Shown: positions 41,509 through 50,087 of the stretch, piece after piece | Layout of the letters: each line of letters opens with the position of its first letter | How positions within the stretch are numbered: position 1 is the stretch's first letter | Source: Candidatus Nitricoxidireducens bremensis | Lineage (GTDB): Bacteria > Pseudomonadota > Gammaproteobacteria > Burkholderiales > Rhodocyclaceae | Direction of reading: 5' to 3' | Assembly: GCA_030247725.1 (NCBI GenBank) | Contig: JAOTRT010000008.1 | Coordinates: forward strand, 62,001 to 126,000 | Length of the DNA stretch: 64,000 bases | Made by a program: the position numbers and the translations under genes | The notes under the pieces: model-generated | Told to the model about the DNA's origin: nothing | Databases searched by the model: none | What the model saw: the letters and a program-made list of their open reading frames with translations, nothing else

Positions 41509-42822
41509 ATGAAACCCATCAACGTAGGACTCCTCGGCATCGGCACCGTCGGCGGCGGCACCTGGACGGTGCTCAACCGCAACGCGGAGGAAATCACGCG
41601 GCGCGCCGGCCGGCCGATCCAGATCACCATGGTCGCCGACAAGAACCTCGAACTGGCCAAGCAGGTCACCGGGGGCAAGGCCCGTGTCACCGATGACGCC
41701 TTCGCCGTCGTCGCCGATCCGGAAGTGGATATCGTCGTCGAGCTGATCGGCGGCTACGGCGTGGCCAAGGAACTGGTCCTCAAGGCCATCGAGAACGGCA
41801 AGCACGTGGTCACCGCCAACAAGGCCCTGCTGGCCGTCCATGGCAACGAGATCTTCGCCGCCGCCCAGAAGAAGGGCGTCATGGTGGCCTTCGAGGCGGC
41901 CGTCGCCGGCGGCATCCCGATCATCAAGGCCCTGCGCGAGGGCCTCACCGCCAACCGCATCCAGTGGATCGCCGGCATCATCAACGGCACCACCAACTTC
42001 ATCCTCTCCGAGATGCGCGACAAGGGCCTGTCCTTCGACACCGTGCTCAAGGAAGCCCAGCGCCTGGGCTATGCGGAAGCCGACCCGACCTTCGACGTGG
42101 AAGGCGTGGACGCTGCCCACAAGCTGACCATCATGTCGGCCATCGCCTTCGGCATCCCCATGCAGTTCGACAAGGCCCACATCGAAGGCATCAGCAAGCT
42201 GGAGGCCGAGGACATCAAGTACGCCGAACAGCTGGGCTACCGCATCAAGCTGCTGGGCATCACCAAGCGCCGTTCCGAGGGCTTCGAGCTGCGCGTGCAT
42301 CCGACCCTGGTGCCCACCAAGCGCCTCATCGCCAACGTCGAGGGCGCCATGAACGCCGTGCTGGTGCAGGGCGACGCCGTCGGCGCCACCCTCTACTACG
42401 GCAAGGGTGCCGGCGCCGAGCCGACCGCCTCCGCCGTCATCGCCGATCTCGTCGATGTGACGCGCATGGCCACCTCCGATCCGGAGAACCGCGTGCCCCA
42501 CCTGGCCTTCCAGCCCGACGCCGTGAAGGACACGCCGGTGCTGCCCATGGCCGAGGTGAAGACCAGCTACTACCTGCGCCTGCGCGTCGAGGACAAGCCG
42601 GGCGTGCTGGCCGACATCACGCGCATCCTGGCCGACCAGCAGATCTCCATTGACGCCATGATCCAGCGCGAGCCGGCCGAGGGCGAGGAGCAGACGGACA
42701 TCATCATCCTCACCCACGAGACCAAGGAAAAGAACGTGGACGGCGCCATCGCCAAGATCGAGGCCCTGCCGGTGGTGAAGCGCAAGGTGATCCGCCTGCG
42801 CCTGGAAAACCTGGACAAGTAA
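41509..42822 (+). CDS. hom: Homoserine dehydrogenase
   Basis: Enzyme of 437 residues, monofunctional and without the aspartokinase half. It reduces aspartate semialdehyde to homoserine. The Rossmann motif GLLGIGTVGGGTW is at residues 7-19, TANKALLA follows, and GIINGTTNFIL and DVEGVDAAHKL mark the catalytic region. A C-terminal ACT domain (about 350-430, YYLRLRVEDKPGVLADIT) suggests threonine feedback. The next gene, thrC, begins 9 bp downstream. Confidence 0.95.
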   Translation: MKPINVGLLGIGTVGGGTWTVLNRNAEEITRRAGRPIQITMVADKNLELAKQVTGGKARVTDDAFAVVADPEVDIVVELIGGYGVAKELVLKAIENGKHVVTANKALLAVHGNEIFAAAQKKGVMVAFEAAVAGGIPIIKALREGLTANRIQWIAGIINGTTNFILSEMRDKGLSFDTVLKEAQRLGYAEADPTFDVEGVDAAHKLTIMSAIAFGIPMQFDKAHIEGISKLEAEDIKYAEQLGYRIKLLGITKRRSEGFELRVHPTLVPTKRLIANVEGAMNAVLVQGDAVGATLYYGKGAGAEPTASAVIADLVDVTRMATSDPENRVPHLAFQPDAVKDTPVLPMAEVKTSYYLRLRVEDKPGVLADITRILADQQISIDAMIQREPAEGEEQTDIIILTHETKEKNVDGAIAKIEALPVVKRKVIRLRLENLDK

Positions 42823-42831
42823 GGCGAAGCG

Positions 42832-44262
42832 ATGCGCTACATCAGCACCCGCGGCCACGCCCAATCCCAGTCCTTCTGCGACATCCTGCTGGGCGGCCTG
42901 GCGCCGGACGGCGGCCTCTATCTGCCCGAGTCCTATCCCCAGGTGACGCCGGCCGAACTCGCCGAATGGCGCGAACTGCCCTACCATGCGCTGGCGTTGA
43001 AGGTGCTGCAGAAGTTCATCGACGACATTCCCGCCTGCGACCTCAAGACTCTGGCGGACCGCACCTACACGGCCCAGACCTACCGCTGGTGCCGGCCGGG
43101 CCGCGACGCCGCCGACGTGACGCCCCTGACCACCCTGGAACCCGACCTGCATCTGCTGGAACTGTCCAACGGCCCGACGCTGGCCTTCAAGGACATGGCG
43201 ATGCAACTGCTCGGCAACCTGTTCGAGTACGTGCTGCAGAAGCGCGGCGAGACCATCAACATCCTGGGCGCCACCTCGGGCGATACGGGTTCCGCCGCCG
43301 AGTACGCCATGCGCGGCAAGCAGGGCGTGCGCGTCTTCATGCTCTCGCCCCACGGCCTCATGAGTCCCTTCCAGCGGGCCCAGATGTATTCGCTGCAGGA
43401 CCCCAACATCTTCAACATCGCCATCACGGCCATGTTCGACGATTGCCAGGACATCGTGAAGGCCGTTTCCAACGACGCCGCCTTCAAGGCGAAGTACAAG
43501 ATCGGTGCGGTGAATTCCATCAACTGGGCCCGCGTCGCCGCCCAGATCGTCTATTACTTCAAGGGCTACTTTGCCGCCACCCAGTCGAACGACGAGCAGG
43601 TGGCTTTCTGCGTGCCCTCGGGCAACTTCGGCAACATCTGCGCCGGCCACATCGCCCGCATGATGGGCCTGCCCATCGCCCGTCTGGTGCTGGCCACCAA
43701 CGAGAACGACGTGCTCGACGAGTTCTTCCGCACCGGCGTGTACCGGCCGCGGGCGACGGCGGAGACCCACGTCACGTCGAGCCCGTCCATGGACATCTCC
43801 AAGGCCTCCAACTTCGAGCGCTTCGTCTTCGATCTCGTCGGCCGCGATCCCAAGGTCGTCAAGGAACTGTGGGCCAGGGTCGACACCGGCGGCGCCTTCG
43901 ATCTCAACGGCACGCCCCACATGGCGAAGCTGCCGGACTACCGCTTCGCCTCGGGGCGCAGCAGCCATGCCGACCGGCTGGCGACCATCCGTACGGTGTG
44001 GGAGAAATACGGCACCATGATCGATACCCATACGGCCGACGCCGTCAAGGTGGCGCTGGAACACCGGGAAGCCGGCGTGCCCATGGTGGTGCTGGAAACC
44101 GCCCAGCCGGTGAAGTTCGCCGAGACCATCCGCGAAGCCCTGAACCGCGAGCCTTCGCGGCCGGCCGAGCTGGAGGGCATCGAGGCCCTGCCCCAGCGGG
44201 TGGAGGTGATGCCTGTGGATGTCCAGGCCGTGAAGGACTTCATCGTCCGCCACTGCGGCTGA
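42832..44262 (+). CDS. thrC: Threonine synthase
   Basis: PLP enzyme of 476 residues converting O-phosphohomoserine to threonine. It begins MRYISTRG, with LLGGLAPDGGLYLPE, the PLP lysine in GPTLAFKDMAMQLL and GATSGDTGSAAEYAMRG; VPSGNFGNICAGHIARMMG is the phosphate-binding loop. The length fits the bacterial type II form. With hom it completes the threonine branch. It ends 30 bp from the convergent histidine kinase. Confidence 0.95.
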   Translation: MRYISTRGHAQSQSFCDILLGGLAPDGGLYLPESYPQVTPAELAEWRELPYHALALKVLQKFIDDIPACDLKTLADRTYTAQTYRWCRPGRDAADVTPLTTLEPDLHLLELSNGPTLAFKDMAMQLLGNLFEYVLQKRGETINILGATSGDTGSAAEYAMRGKQGVRVFMLSPHGLMSPFQRAQMYSLQDPNIFNIAITAMFDDCQDIVKAVSNDAAFKAKYKIGAVNSINWARVAAQIVYYFKGYFAATQSNDEQVAFCVPSGNFGNICAGHIARMMGLPIARLVLATNENDVLDEFFRTGVYRPRATAETHVTSSPSMDISKASNFERFVFDLVGRDPKVVKELWARVDTGGAFDLNGTPHMAKLPDYRFASGRSSHADRLATIRTVWEKYGTMIDTHTADAVKVALEHREAGVPMVVLETAQPVKFAETIREALNREPSRPAELEGIEALPQRVEVMPVDVQAVKDFIVRHCG

Positions 44263-44292
44263 CGGGGCTTCCGCCCCCGCGTTGCCGGACGG

Positions 44293-45984
44293 TCAGGCGG
44301 CGGGGGCCAGGGGCAGGCGCACGCGCATGGTCGTGCCGGCGCCGGGCGTGCTTTCGGCTGCCACGCTGCCGCCGTGGAGTTCCACAATCTGCTTTACCAG
44401 ATACAGGCCCAGGCCGGCGCCGCTGGCCTTGTTGCCGGGCGCCCGGTAATACTTGTCGAAGATCTTCGGTATCTCGTCGGCGGCAATGCCGATGCCTTGG
44501 TCGCGGATTTCCACCTCCGCCCAGCCATCCCGGACCCGGCAGGCGATGCGGATCGGGCTGTCCTCGGGCGAATACTTCATGGCGTTGCTGACGAGGTTGG
44601 AAAAGGCAATGCGCAGCAGTTCCGGGTCGCCCTGCACCGTGGCCGTCTCCTCGGCCGTTTCCAGGTGGAGTTGCGGCCATTCGGAGCGGCGCCCGGTGGC
44701 CGCCACCAGATCGAACAAAGCGAGGGGCTCCATGCGTACGGCCACCTCGCTGTGGCGCAGGCGGTCCCCCGTCAGGTAGTTGCCGATCAGCTCCTGCAGC
44801 CGGGCGCTGGCCCGGTGGATCTTGCGGTGGCGGGCCGTTACGTCCGGCGGCGTATCCGCTTCCAGTTGCCGCAGGGTTTGCAGGCTGGCGTCGATGATCG
44901 CCAGCGGCGTGCGGAACTCGTGGGAAACCATGGCGACGAACTGCTGCTGGTCTGCGGCGCGCTCCAGTTCCCGGCCGGCGTTGTCCAGGGCTTCGCGGGC
45001 CATGGCCTCGATGCGCCGCTGGTAGCGGTTGATGGCCGGCAGCAGGATGCCGAACACCAGCAGGCCGGCGACGGCCGCGATGGCCAGGTTGATGAAGAAT
45101 ATCCGGCGCACCGGCGCAGTCTCTTCCAGGTCCTCCTGCTCGACGATGAGGAACCAGCCGAGTTCAGGAATGAAGCGGGAATTGACCATCACCTGGGCGT
45201 CGTTGTGCGTGTATTCGAGGTGGGTGTGGGTGCTGCCGGTTTCGAGGATGCGCTCGGCGATGGTGCCGATGCCTTCCATGTTGCGGATCGAGCCGCGGAT
45301 TTCGCTCATGGACTTGCCGGCGAGGACGATGGTGCCCTGGGGATCGACGAAGAAGATGCGGCGCCGGAACTGCTCCTGGTAGCGGTCGATCAGCTTGTTG
45401 ACCGTGTCCAGCGTCAGGCCGACGCCGGTGGCGGCGATGAAGCGCCCTTCGTAATCCAGCACCCGGTAGTTGATGAAGATGGTCATGGTGTTGCGGTTGG
45501 CCATGTCCGGGTCGATGTTCGTCTCGTAGGCTTCCGCCATGTCGCGCACGCGGTAGAACCATTTGTCGGCCGGATTGCCCGGCTGCACCGTCTTCAGGAT
45601 GCCGTCGGCGTAGTAGTACTTGCCGCTGTTGGCGGAGACGAGGAAGCTGGAGACGGTGTCGTACTTCAGCTTCACCTCGGCGAGGTAGCGGACGATGGAA
45701 TCGGGATTGCGCTCGCCGCCCAGGACCCAGTCGCGGACGAAGGTGTCGTGGGCCATCAGGGATGAGATGAAGACCGGGCGCAGCAGATCCTTCTGGATTT
45801 CGGAGTAGATGTTGTCGGCCGTCAGCGGCAGTGCCTGGGCCGAGATCCCGTGGCGGATCGAATCCCGCGAAACGATGTAGCCGCCGATGGTGGTCGAGAG
45901 GAAGCCGATGGCGAGAATGGCGCCGAGCCAGGCGATGAGGCGGGCTTTTTCGGAAAAAATGGACACGCGTGCTCCTATGGCCAA
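44293..45984 (-). CDS. Cache-domain sensor histidine kinase
   Basis: Membrane histidine kinase of 563 residues. A first membrane segment (about 14-36) is followed by a large periplasmic double-Cache-type sensor (about 40-305, with YYADGILKTV and GVGLTLDTVNKLIDRY) and a second membrane segment (about 307-330). HisKA has the phospho-His in VSHEFRTPLAI (about 350-358), and HATPase has NLVSNAMKYSP, DQGIGIAADEI and GAGLGLYLVKQI. Its cognate regulator is not adjacent. Its ligand is unknown; dCache sensors commonly bind amino acids or organic acids. It converges with thrC. Confidence 0.9.
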   Translation of the reverse strand: MAIGARVSIFSEKARLIAWLGAILAIGFLSTTIGGYIVSRDSIRHGISAQALPLTADNIYSEIQKDLLRPVFISSLMAHDTFVRDWVLGGERNPDSIVRYLAEVKLKYDTVSSFLVSANSGKYYYADGILKTVQPGNPADKWFYRVRDMAEAYETNIDPDMANRNTMTIFINYRVLDYEGRFIAATGVGLTLDTVNKLIDRYQEQFRRRIFFVDPQGTIVLAGKSMSEIRGSIRNMEGIGTIAERILETGSTHTHLEYTHNDAQVMVNSRFIPELGWFLIVEQEDLEETAPVRRIFFINLAIAAVAGLLVFGILLPAINRYQRRIEAMAREALDNAGRELERAADQQQFVAMVSHEFRTPLAIIDASLQTLRQLEADTPPDVTARHRKIHRASARLQELIGNYLTGDRLRHSEVAVRMEPLALFDLVAATGRRSEWPQLHLETAEETATVQGDPELLRIAFSNLVSNAMKYSPEDSPIRIACRVRDGWAEVEIRDQGIGIAADEIPKIFDKYYRAPGNKASGAGLGLYLVKQIVELHGGSVAAESTPGAGTTMRVRLPLAPAA

Positions 45985-46068
45985 CTTGGGTCGCGAACCG
46001 GGCGGGATGCGAAAGCGCGCAAGGTTAGCATGGCAGCGCTCCCCTGCCGGACCCTGCAGGCGAGATGT

Positions 46069-46299
46069 TCAGGCCCGCATCTCCGGCATCGTGAGGACGA
46101 GTGCGGCCAGGGCCGATGCCGCGAGCAGCAGCACCCAGGCCATGCGCTGGGCCCGCTCGATGGCGGCGCTTTCCTGCAGCAGCTGGTCCGACCAGGAGAT
46201 GAATTGGGAGCAATTGCCGGGGGCCGGCGGGTTGGAGTTGGGGCAGCCGGTGGAATCGTAAAGGCTGCATCCGGTGCAATCTGACATTGGCTTGGTCAT
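46069..46299 (-). CDS. Small Cys-rich single-pass membrane protein
   Basis: Protein of 76 residues. The N-terminal part holds five cysteines (SDCTGCSLYDSTGCPNSN then GNCSQF) and the C-terminus has one membrane helix (about 51-70). A strong AAGGGGGGA site precedes the ATG. The cysteine spacing (CxxC plus CP) suggests metal or iron-sulfur binding, or disulfides, but I do not recognise the family. It is followed (in its own direction) by the histidine kinase and preceded by the ferredoxin reductase gene; a redox link is only a guess. Confidence 0.65.
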   Translation of the reverse strand: MTKPMSDCTGCSLYDSTGCPNSNPPAPGNCSQFISWSDQLLQESAAIERAQRMAWVLLLAASALAALVLTMPEMRA

Positions 46300-46480
46300 G
46301 GTGTCCCCCTTCGTTCGGGTATCTCCCGGAGGTCACCGGCGATGGCTTGGCCGGTGGCGGAGAACCCGGCGCGAAAGTTACACGTTGCCGTTCGGTTTGT
46401 GAATTCATCGAAAGACATATGCGGCCGGCGGCGCGGGCTCACCGGCCGGCCGGACCGCAGGACGCAGCATCAGGCCCCTA

Positions 46481-47332
46481 TCAATAGAGCACTTCCACCC
46501 AGCGCCCCTGGGCGGCGAGATTCTGGCGCAGGGTACGCCATGCCTGGAGCGAGCCCGCCATGGCGGCCATGGCCTTGTCTATCGCTTCCAGCATCTGCGT
46601 CGCGCCGGCCACGTAGACGCGGCTGTCCGGGCTGTTGACGATTTCCCAAACCTCGGCGGCGTTCTTCGCCAGAGCCTCGCCCAGGGCGACGGGGGCGTCG
46701 AAGGCCGGGCGCGGGCTCACCGCATGGAAGGCCTTGAAGGTCGGCTGGTCGAAATAGCTGGCCAGGTCGCTGTTGGCATCGTTCAGGTAGAGCATCTCCA
46801 GGCCGGTCTTCGCGCCATGGAAGAGGCGGACCCTGCCCTTCCAGCCGCCGAGCTTCTCGTAGATGGTCCGCACCAGGCCGCGGAAGGGGGCGATGCCGGT
46901 ACCCATGCCGATCATGAGCAGGTCGACTTTCGGATCGGCGGGCACGGCGAAGGGATAGCCGACCGGACCGGAGAACTCGATGCTGGCCTCGGGCCGCAGG
47001 TTGCACAGATAGTTCGAGGCGACGCCTTCGTACTTCTCGCCATTGAAGTCGTCGATATAGAAGCAGCGGCGCACGCATACGGAAAAACGGAACCCCGTCG
47101 CGGACCGGTCCCGGTCGGCGATGGAATAGAGCCGCGTGTGGTAGCGGTTGCCGTACTGGCCGGGCGCCAGGATGCGGATGCAACTGCCCACCTCCGCCGC
47201 TACGTCTGCGTCCGTTTCGAAGGTCATCTGCCGTACCTCTTCGCGCGAGGACTCGGGCGTGATGCGTACGGAACTCAGCAGCTTCGCCGTGTGGATGGCG
47301 GCGCCGTCAGGCTGTGTCGCAGGTGTCTGCAT
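46481..47332 (-). CDS. Ferredoxin-NADP(H) reductase-type flavoprotein
   Basis: Flavoprotein of 283 residues with an FAD domain (about 15-140, motif HTRLYSIADRD) and an NAD(P) domain (about 150-283, LLMIGMGTGIAPFRG and SRVYVAGATQMLEAIDKAM). The C-terminus ends in an aromatic residue (EVLY), as in plant-type FNRs. It has an unusual insertion between the domains with two Cys (VCVRRCFYIDD). It probably passes electrons between NADPH and ferredoxin or flavodoxin; the partner is not seen nearby. GGAGAAGG precedes the ATG at 47332; the longer frame to 47524 is rejected. Confidence 0.82.
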   Translation of the reverse strand: MQTPATQPDGAAIHTAKLLSSVRITPESSREEVRQMTFETDADVAAEVGSCIRILAPGQYGNRYHTRLYSIADRDRSATGFRFSVCVRRCFYIDDFNGEKYEGVASNYLCNLRPEASIEFSGPVGYPFAVPADPKVDLLMIGMGTGIAPFRGLVRTIYEKLGGWKGRVRLFHGAKTGLEMLYLNDANSDLASYFDQPTFKAFHAVSPRPAFDAPVALGEALAKNAAEVWEIVNSPDSRVYVAGATQMLEAIDKAMAAMAGSLQAWRTLRQNLAAQGRWVEVLY

Positions 47333-47626
47333 TTCCTTCTCCCAAGGATGTCTATGGATGTGACGCCCATAGTCTATTAGCAGCGGAGCCGGCCGCCAAC
47401 CGGCGGCCACCATTCCGCAGGCGGGGCCGGAGCGCCTGCCTGCCGGTCGATCGGCAATGGAGGGAATTGCGAGGGAAATTTCCTTTTGTTTCTTGGATTG
47501 GGCATGGAACCTGCTCATGTCCAATCAGGTATCCGGAAAGCGGGTGCCCAATGAGTGGTAAGCCAGTTCGACCGATAGATATTGCCGCCTCAAGAGACAA
47601 AGCGGCATCCTTTGCCGAGGATAGCG
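47333..47626. promoter_or_regulatory. Intergenic region with divergent promoters
   Basis: No gene is seen in this 294-bp gap. It holds the promoters of the divergent ferredoxin reductase and hypothetical genes. It contains a small hairpin GGCCGCC-AACC-GGCGGCC near 47391-47408 and a perfect palindrome GGAAATTTCC at 47474-47483 in an AT-rich patch, a candidate operator. Confidence 0.4.
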
Positions 47627-47992
47627 ATGCGTAAAACGGGTTCCAGACAAGCCGCGGTTCTGCCGCTGGGCATCAAGAAGAGACTCAACACCGAACTGCC
47701 GGCGCTGGTGGCCCTGACGGCCATCGGCGAGCCCTGGTTCTCCGAGGAGCATCAGTCCGATCTGCTGGCGGTGGCCCTCGTCGTCGGCGAAATGGCGGTG
47801 CCGGGCAGCCTGCAGGCCGAGTGCGCCGCGGAACTGCAACGCCTTTGCGAACAACCCATCACGATGGCGCAGAAGGTGGACATCGCCCTCAATCTCGCCG
47901 AATGCCTGCCCTGGCTCCAGGTGCAGTCGAATGCCCGCATCCAGCGGGCCCTCCAGGCGGTGGCGGCACGGCGCTTTTCGGTGGCGGCGTAA
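47627..47992 (+). CDS. Hypothetical protein
   Basis: Soluble protein of 121 residues, mostly alpha-helical and Ala/Leu-rich, starting MRKTGSRQAAVLPLGIKKRLN. It has EEHQSDLLAVALVVGEMA and KVDIALNLAECLPWLQVQSN. No signal peptide or membrane helix is visible and I do not recognise the family. The ATG at 47627 is chosen over an upstream frame without coding character. It stands alone, upstream of and opposite to tRNA-Ser. Confidence 0.6.
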   Translation: MRKTGSRQAAVLPLGIKKRLNTELPALVALTAIGEPWFSEEHQSDLLAVALVVGEMAVPGSLQAECAAELQRLCEQPITMAQKVDIALNLAECLPWLQVQSNARIQRALQAVAARRFSVAA

Positions 47993-48064
47993 GCCCTCGG
48001 GGCGGACGCCGACCCTGCCGGAAACCCTCGGGCCGGTAAACCCGGCGGCAGAGAGATTGAAACG

Positions 48065-48094
48065 AAAAAGCCGCGAACCCTCTCAGGTTGCGGC
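48065..48094 (-). terminator. Rho-independent terminator after tRNA-Ser
   Basis: On the minus strand GCCGCAACC-TGAGAG-GGTTCGCGGC forms a hairpin (one bulge) followed by TTTTTCG. It lies 15 nt downstream of the tRNA-Ser 3' end, the expected place for its terminator. Confidence 0.8.
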
Positions 48095-48109
48095 TTCCAT
48101 AGACCTTGC

Positions 48110-48200
48110 TGGCGGAGAGGGCGGGATTCGAACCCGCGTTGGGGTATTACCCCAAACACGCTTTCCAGGCGTGCGACTTAAACCACTCATCCACCTCTCC
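48110..48200 (-). tRNA. tRNA-Ser (anticodon GGA)
   Basis: A complete type II tRNA of 91 nt including an encoded CCA. The acceptor stem GGAGAGG pairs with CCTCTCC. The anticodon loop reads CTGGAAA between stems CACGC and GCGTG. The long variable arm (TTTGGGGTAATACCCCAA) is typical of serine tRNAs, and the T-loop GGTTCGAATCC is intact. The anticodon GGA reads UCC and UCU codons. Confidence 0.97.
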
Positions 48201-48273
48201 GCGGTGGCCGCCCGGTGGGCCCGAGCGAGGCGCGCATTCTAGCACAAGCCCTGCACTCCGCACCGGCGGCGAA

Positions 48274-49122
48274 TCACTGTTCGATATGCCGCAGGGAGAG
48301 GTCGATGGCGCGCACATCCTTGGTCAGGCTGCCGACGGAAATGCGGTTCACCCCCGTCTCGGCGATGGCGCGGACGGTCTCCAGCCGCACGCCGCCGGAA
48401 GCCTCCAGTTGGGCGCGGCCGGCCGTGAGGCCGACGGCCTGGCGCATCTGGTCCAGATCCATGTTGTCGAGCAGGATCATGGCGGCGCCCGCGTCCAGGG
48501 CTTCGGCGAGCTGATCGAGATTTTCCACCTCGATCTGGATGAAGACGTCGCCGCGGGCCAGGGCCTGGGCCTGGCCCAGGGCTGCGGTGACGCCGCCGGC
48601 GGCGAGGATGTGGTTTTCCTTGATGAGGATGCCGTCGTAAAGGCCGAGGCGGTGATTGGTGCCGCCGCCGCAGCGTACGGCGTACTTCTGGGCCAGGCGC
48701 AGGCCGGGTAGGGTCTTGCGCGTGTCGACGATCTTTGCGCCGGTGCCGGCGACGGCCTCCACGTAACGGCGGGTGACGGTGGCGGTGCCCGACAGCAGTT
48801 GCAGGAAGTTCAGGGCCGGCCGCTCGGCGGTCAGCAGGGCGCGGGTATCGGCCTCGATCTCGCAGAGCACCTGGCCGGCGGCGACGTGCTCGCCGTCGCG
48901 GGCCGCCCATGCGATGCGGGCGTTCGGATCGAGATGCTGGAAACAGGCGTCGAACCAGGACTGGCCGGCGAGGACTGCGTCCTCGCGGCTGACGACGGCG
49001 CCGAAGGCCCGGTGGCCGGCGGGGGTGAGCATGGCGGTGAGATCGCCGCCGCCGATGTCCTCGGCCAGGGCGGCGAGGACGTTGCGTTCCACTTCGGCGG
49101 CGAGTTGCAGCGGGAAATCCAT
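48274..49122 (-). CDS. nadC: Nicotinate-nucleotide pyrophosphorylase (carboxylating) NadC
   Basis: Enzyme of 282 residues forming nicotinate mononucleotide from quinolinate and PRPP in de novo NAD synthesis. Family marks are AALAEDIGGGDLTA at the N-terminus, ALNFLQLLSGTAT, KIVDTRKTLPGLR, AVRCGGGTNHRLGLYDGILI (about 148-167), IEVENLDQL and EASGGVRLETV. It lies directly upstream of tRNA-Ser on the same strand. Confidence 0.95.
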   Translation of the reverse strand: MDFPLQLAAEVERNVLAALAEDIGGGDLTAMLTPAGHRAFGAVVSREDAVLAGQSWFDACFQHLDPNARIAWAARDGEHVAAGQVLCEIEADTRALLTAERPALNFLQLLSGTATVTRRYVEAVAGTGAKIVDTRKTLPGLRLAQKYAVRCGGGTNHRLGLYDGILIKENHILAAGGVTAALGQAQALARGDVFIQIEVENLDQLAEALDAGAAMILLDNMDLDQMRQAVGLTAGRAQLEASGGVRLETVRAIAETGVNRISVGSLTKDVRAIDLSLRHIEQ

Positions 49123-49196
49123 GGTGATTTGTCTTTCGGTTGCGATGGCCGATTCTAGCCTGGAAACCGAGGCGCCACGCCCGTAGTGCGGTGGCG

Positions 49197-50087
49197 TCAG
49201 GCCGCCGCGGCGCGGCGTGCGGCGTGGCGCTCCCACAGCGTCATGCCGATGCTGGCGGCGGCGACGACGCCCATGCCGGCCAGGGAGACGGCGTCGGGAA
49301 ACTGGCCGAAGAATAGCCAGCCCAGCAGCCCGGCCCAGATGAGCTGGGTGTAGAGGTAGGGCGCCAGCAGGGAGGCCGGCGCGTGGCGGAAGGCGCGGAT
49401 CAGCAGGAAGTGTCCCGTGCCGCCGTAGATGCCGAGGCTGGCGATCAGCATAGCCTCGCGCCAGTCCGGCAGCGGGCCCTCCCAGATGAAGGGCAGGGCC
49501 AGGCTCATGGCCGCCGTGCCCACCAGGGCCGTGTAGAACAGCATGGTCCAGGTGTTTTCGGTGGGAGACAGCATGCGCGTCTGGATCTGGTAGGCCGCGT
49601 AGCAGGCGGCCCCGGCGAGGGCGAAGGCGATGCCTTCCGCTGGCAGATCGCCGCCGGGGCGGACGATCAGCAGTACGCCGCCGAAGCCGGCGGCGACGGC
49701 GAGCCAGCGGCCGAGGCCGATGCGTTCGCCGAGGCAGGGGCCGGCGAGAAGGGCCACCGCCAGGGGCGTGACGAACAGGATGGCGGTGGCTTCCGCCAGG
49801 GGCATGACGCGGAAGGCCGCCATGGCGCAGCCGGTGATGCCCACCAGCAGCAGGGCGCGTACCACCTGCAACAGCGGCCGGCGGGTGCTGACGAGACGCA
49901 AGCCCATCGAAGGCGCGAGGAACACGACCATCAACAGGCAGTGGAAGGCGTAGCGGGCCCACACCAGCAGGGGCACCGAGAAGGTCTGGGAAAGGGTCTT
50001 GGAGGTGGCGTCCAGGCCGGCGAAGCAGAGGCCCGCCAGCACCATGAGGACGATCCCCAGCAGGGGGCGCGCCTCAGCCACCGGCAC
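49197..50087 (-). CDS. EamA/DMT-superfamily transporter
   Basis: Membrane protein of 296 residues with about ten helices in two EamA repeats (about 8-140 and 150-285). Typical segments are GLCFAGLDATSKTLSQ, ALLLVGITGCAMAAFRVMPLAEATAI and PYLYTQLIWAGLLGWLFFGQFPD. It probably exports a small metabolite; the substrate cannot be told from sequence. Its start overlaps the end of the nnr gene by 14 bp, so the two are coupled. Confidence 0.88.
   Translation of the reverse strand: MPVAEARPLLGIVLMVLAGLCFAGLDATSKTLSQTFSVPLLVWARYAFHCLLMVVFLAPSMGLRLVSTRRPLLQVVRALLLVGITGCAMAAFRVMPLAEATAILFVTPLAVALLAGPCLGERIGLGRWLAVAAGFGGVLLIVRPGGDLPAEGIAFALAGAACYAAYQIQTRMLSPTENTWTMLFYTALVGTAAMSLALPFIWEGPLPDWREAMLIASLGIYGGTGHFLLIRAFRHAPASLLAPYLYTQLIWAGLLGWLFFGQFPDAVSLAGMGVVAAASIGMTLWERHAARRAAAA

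Noticed and set aside
47525..47854. Minus-strand frame of 109 codons overlapping the hypothetical gene at 47627
   Set aside because: Poor codon character and no ribosome site; the plus-strand frame has better GC3 and helical composition.
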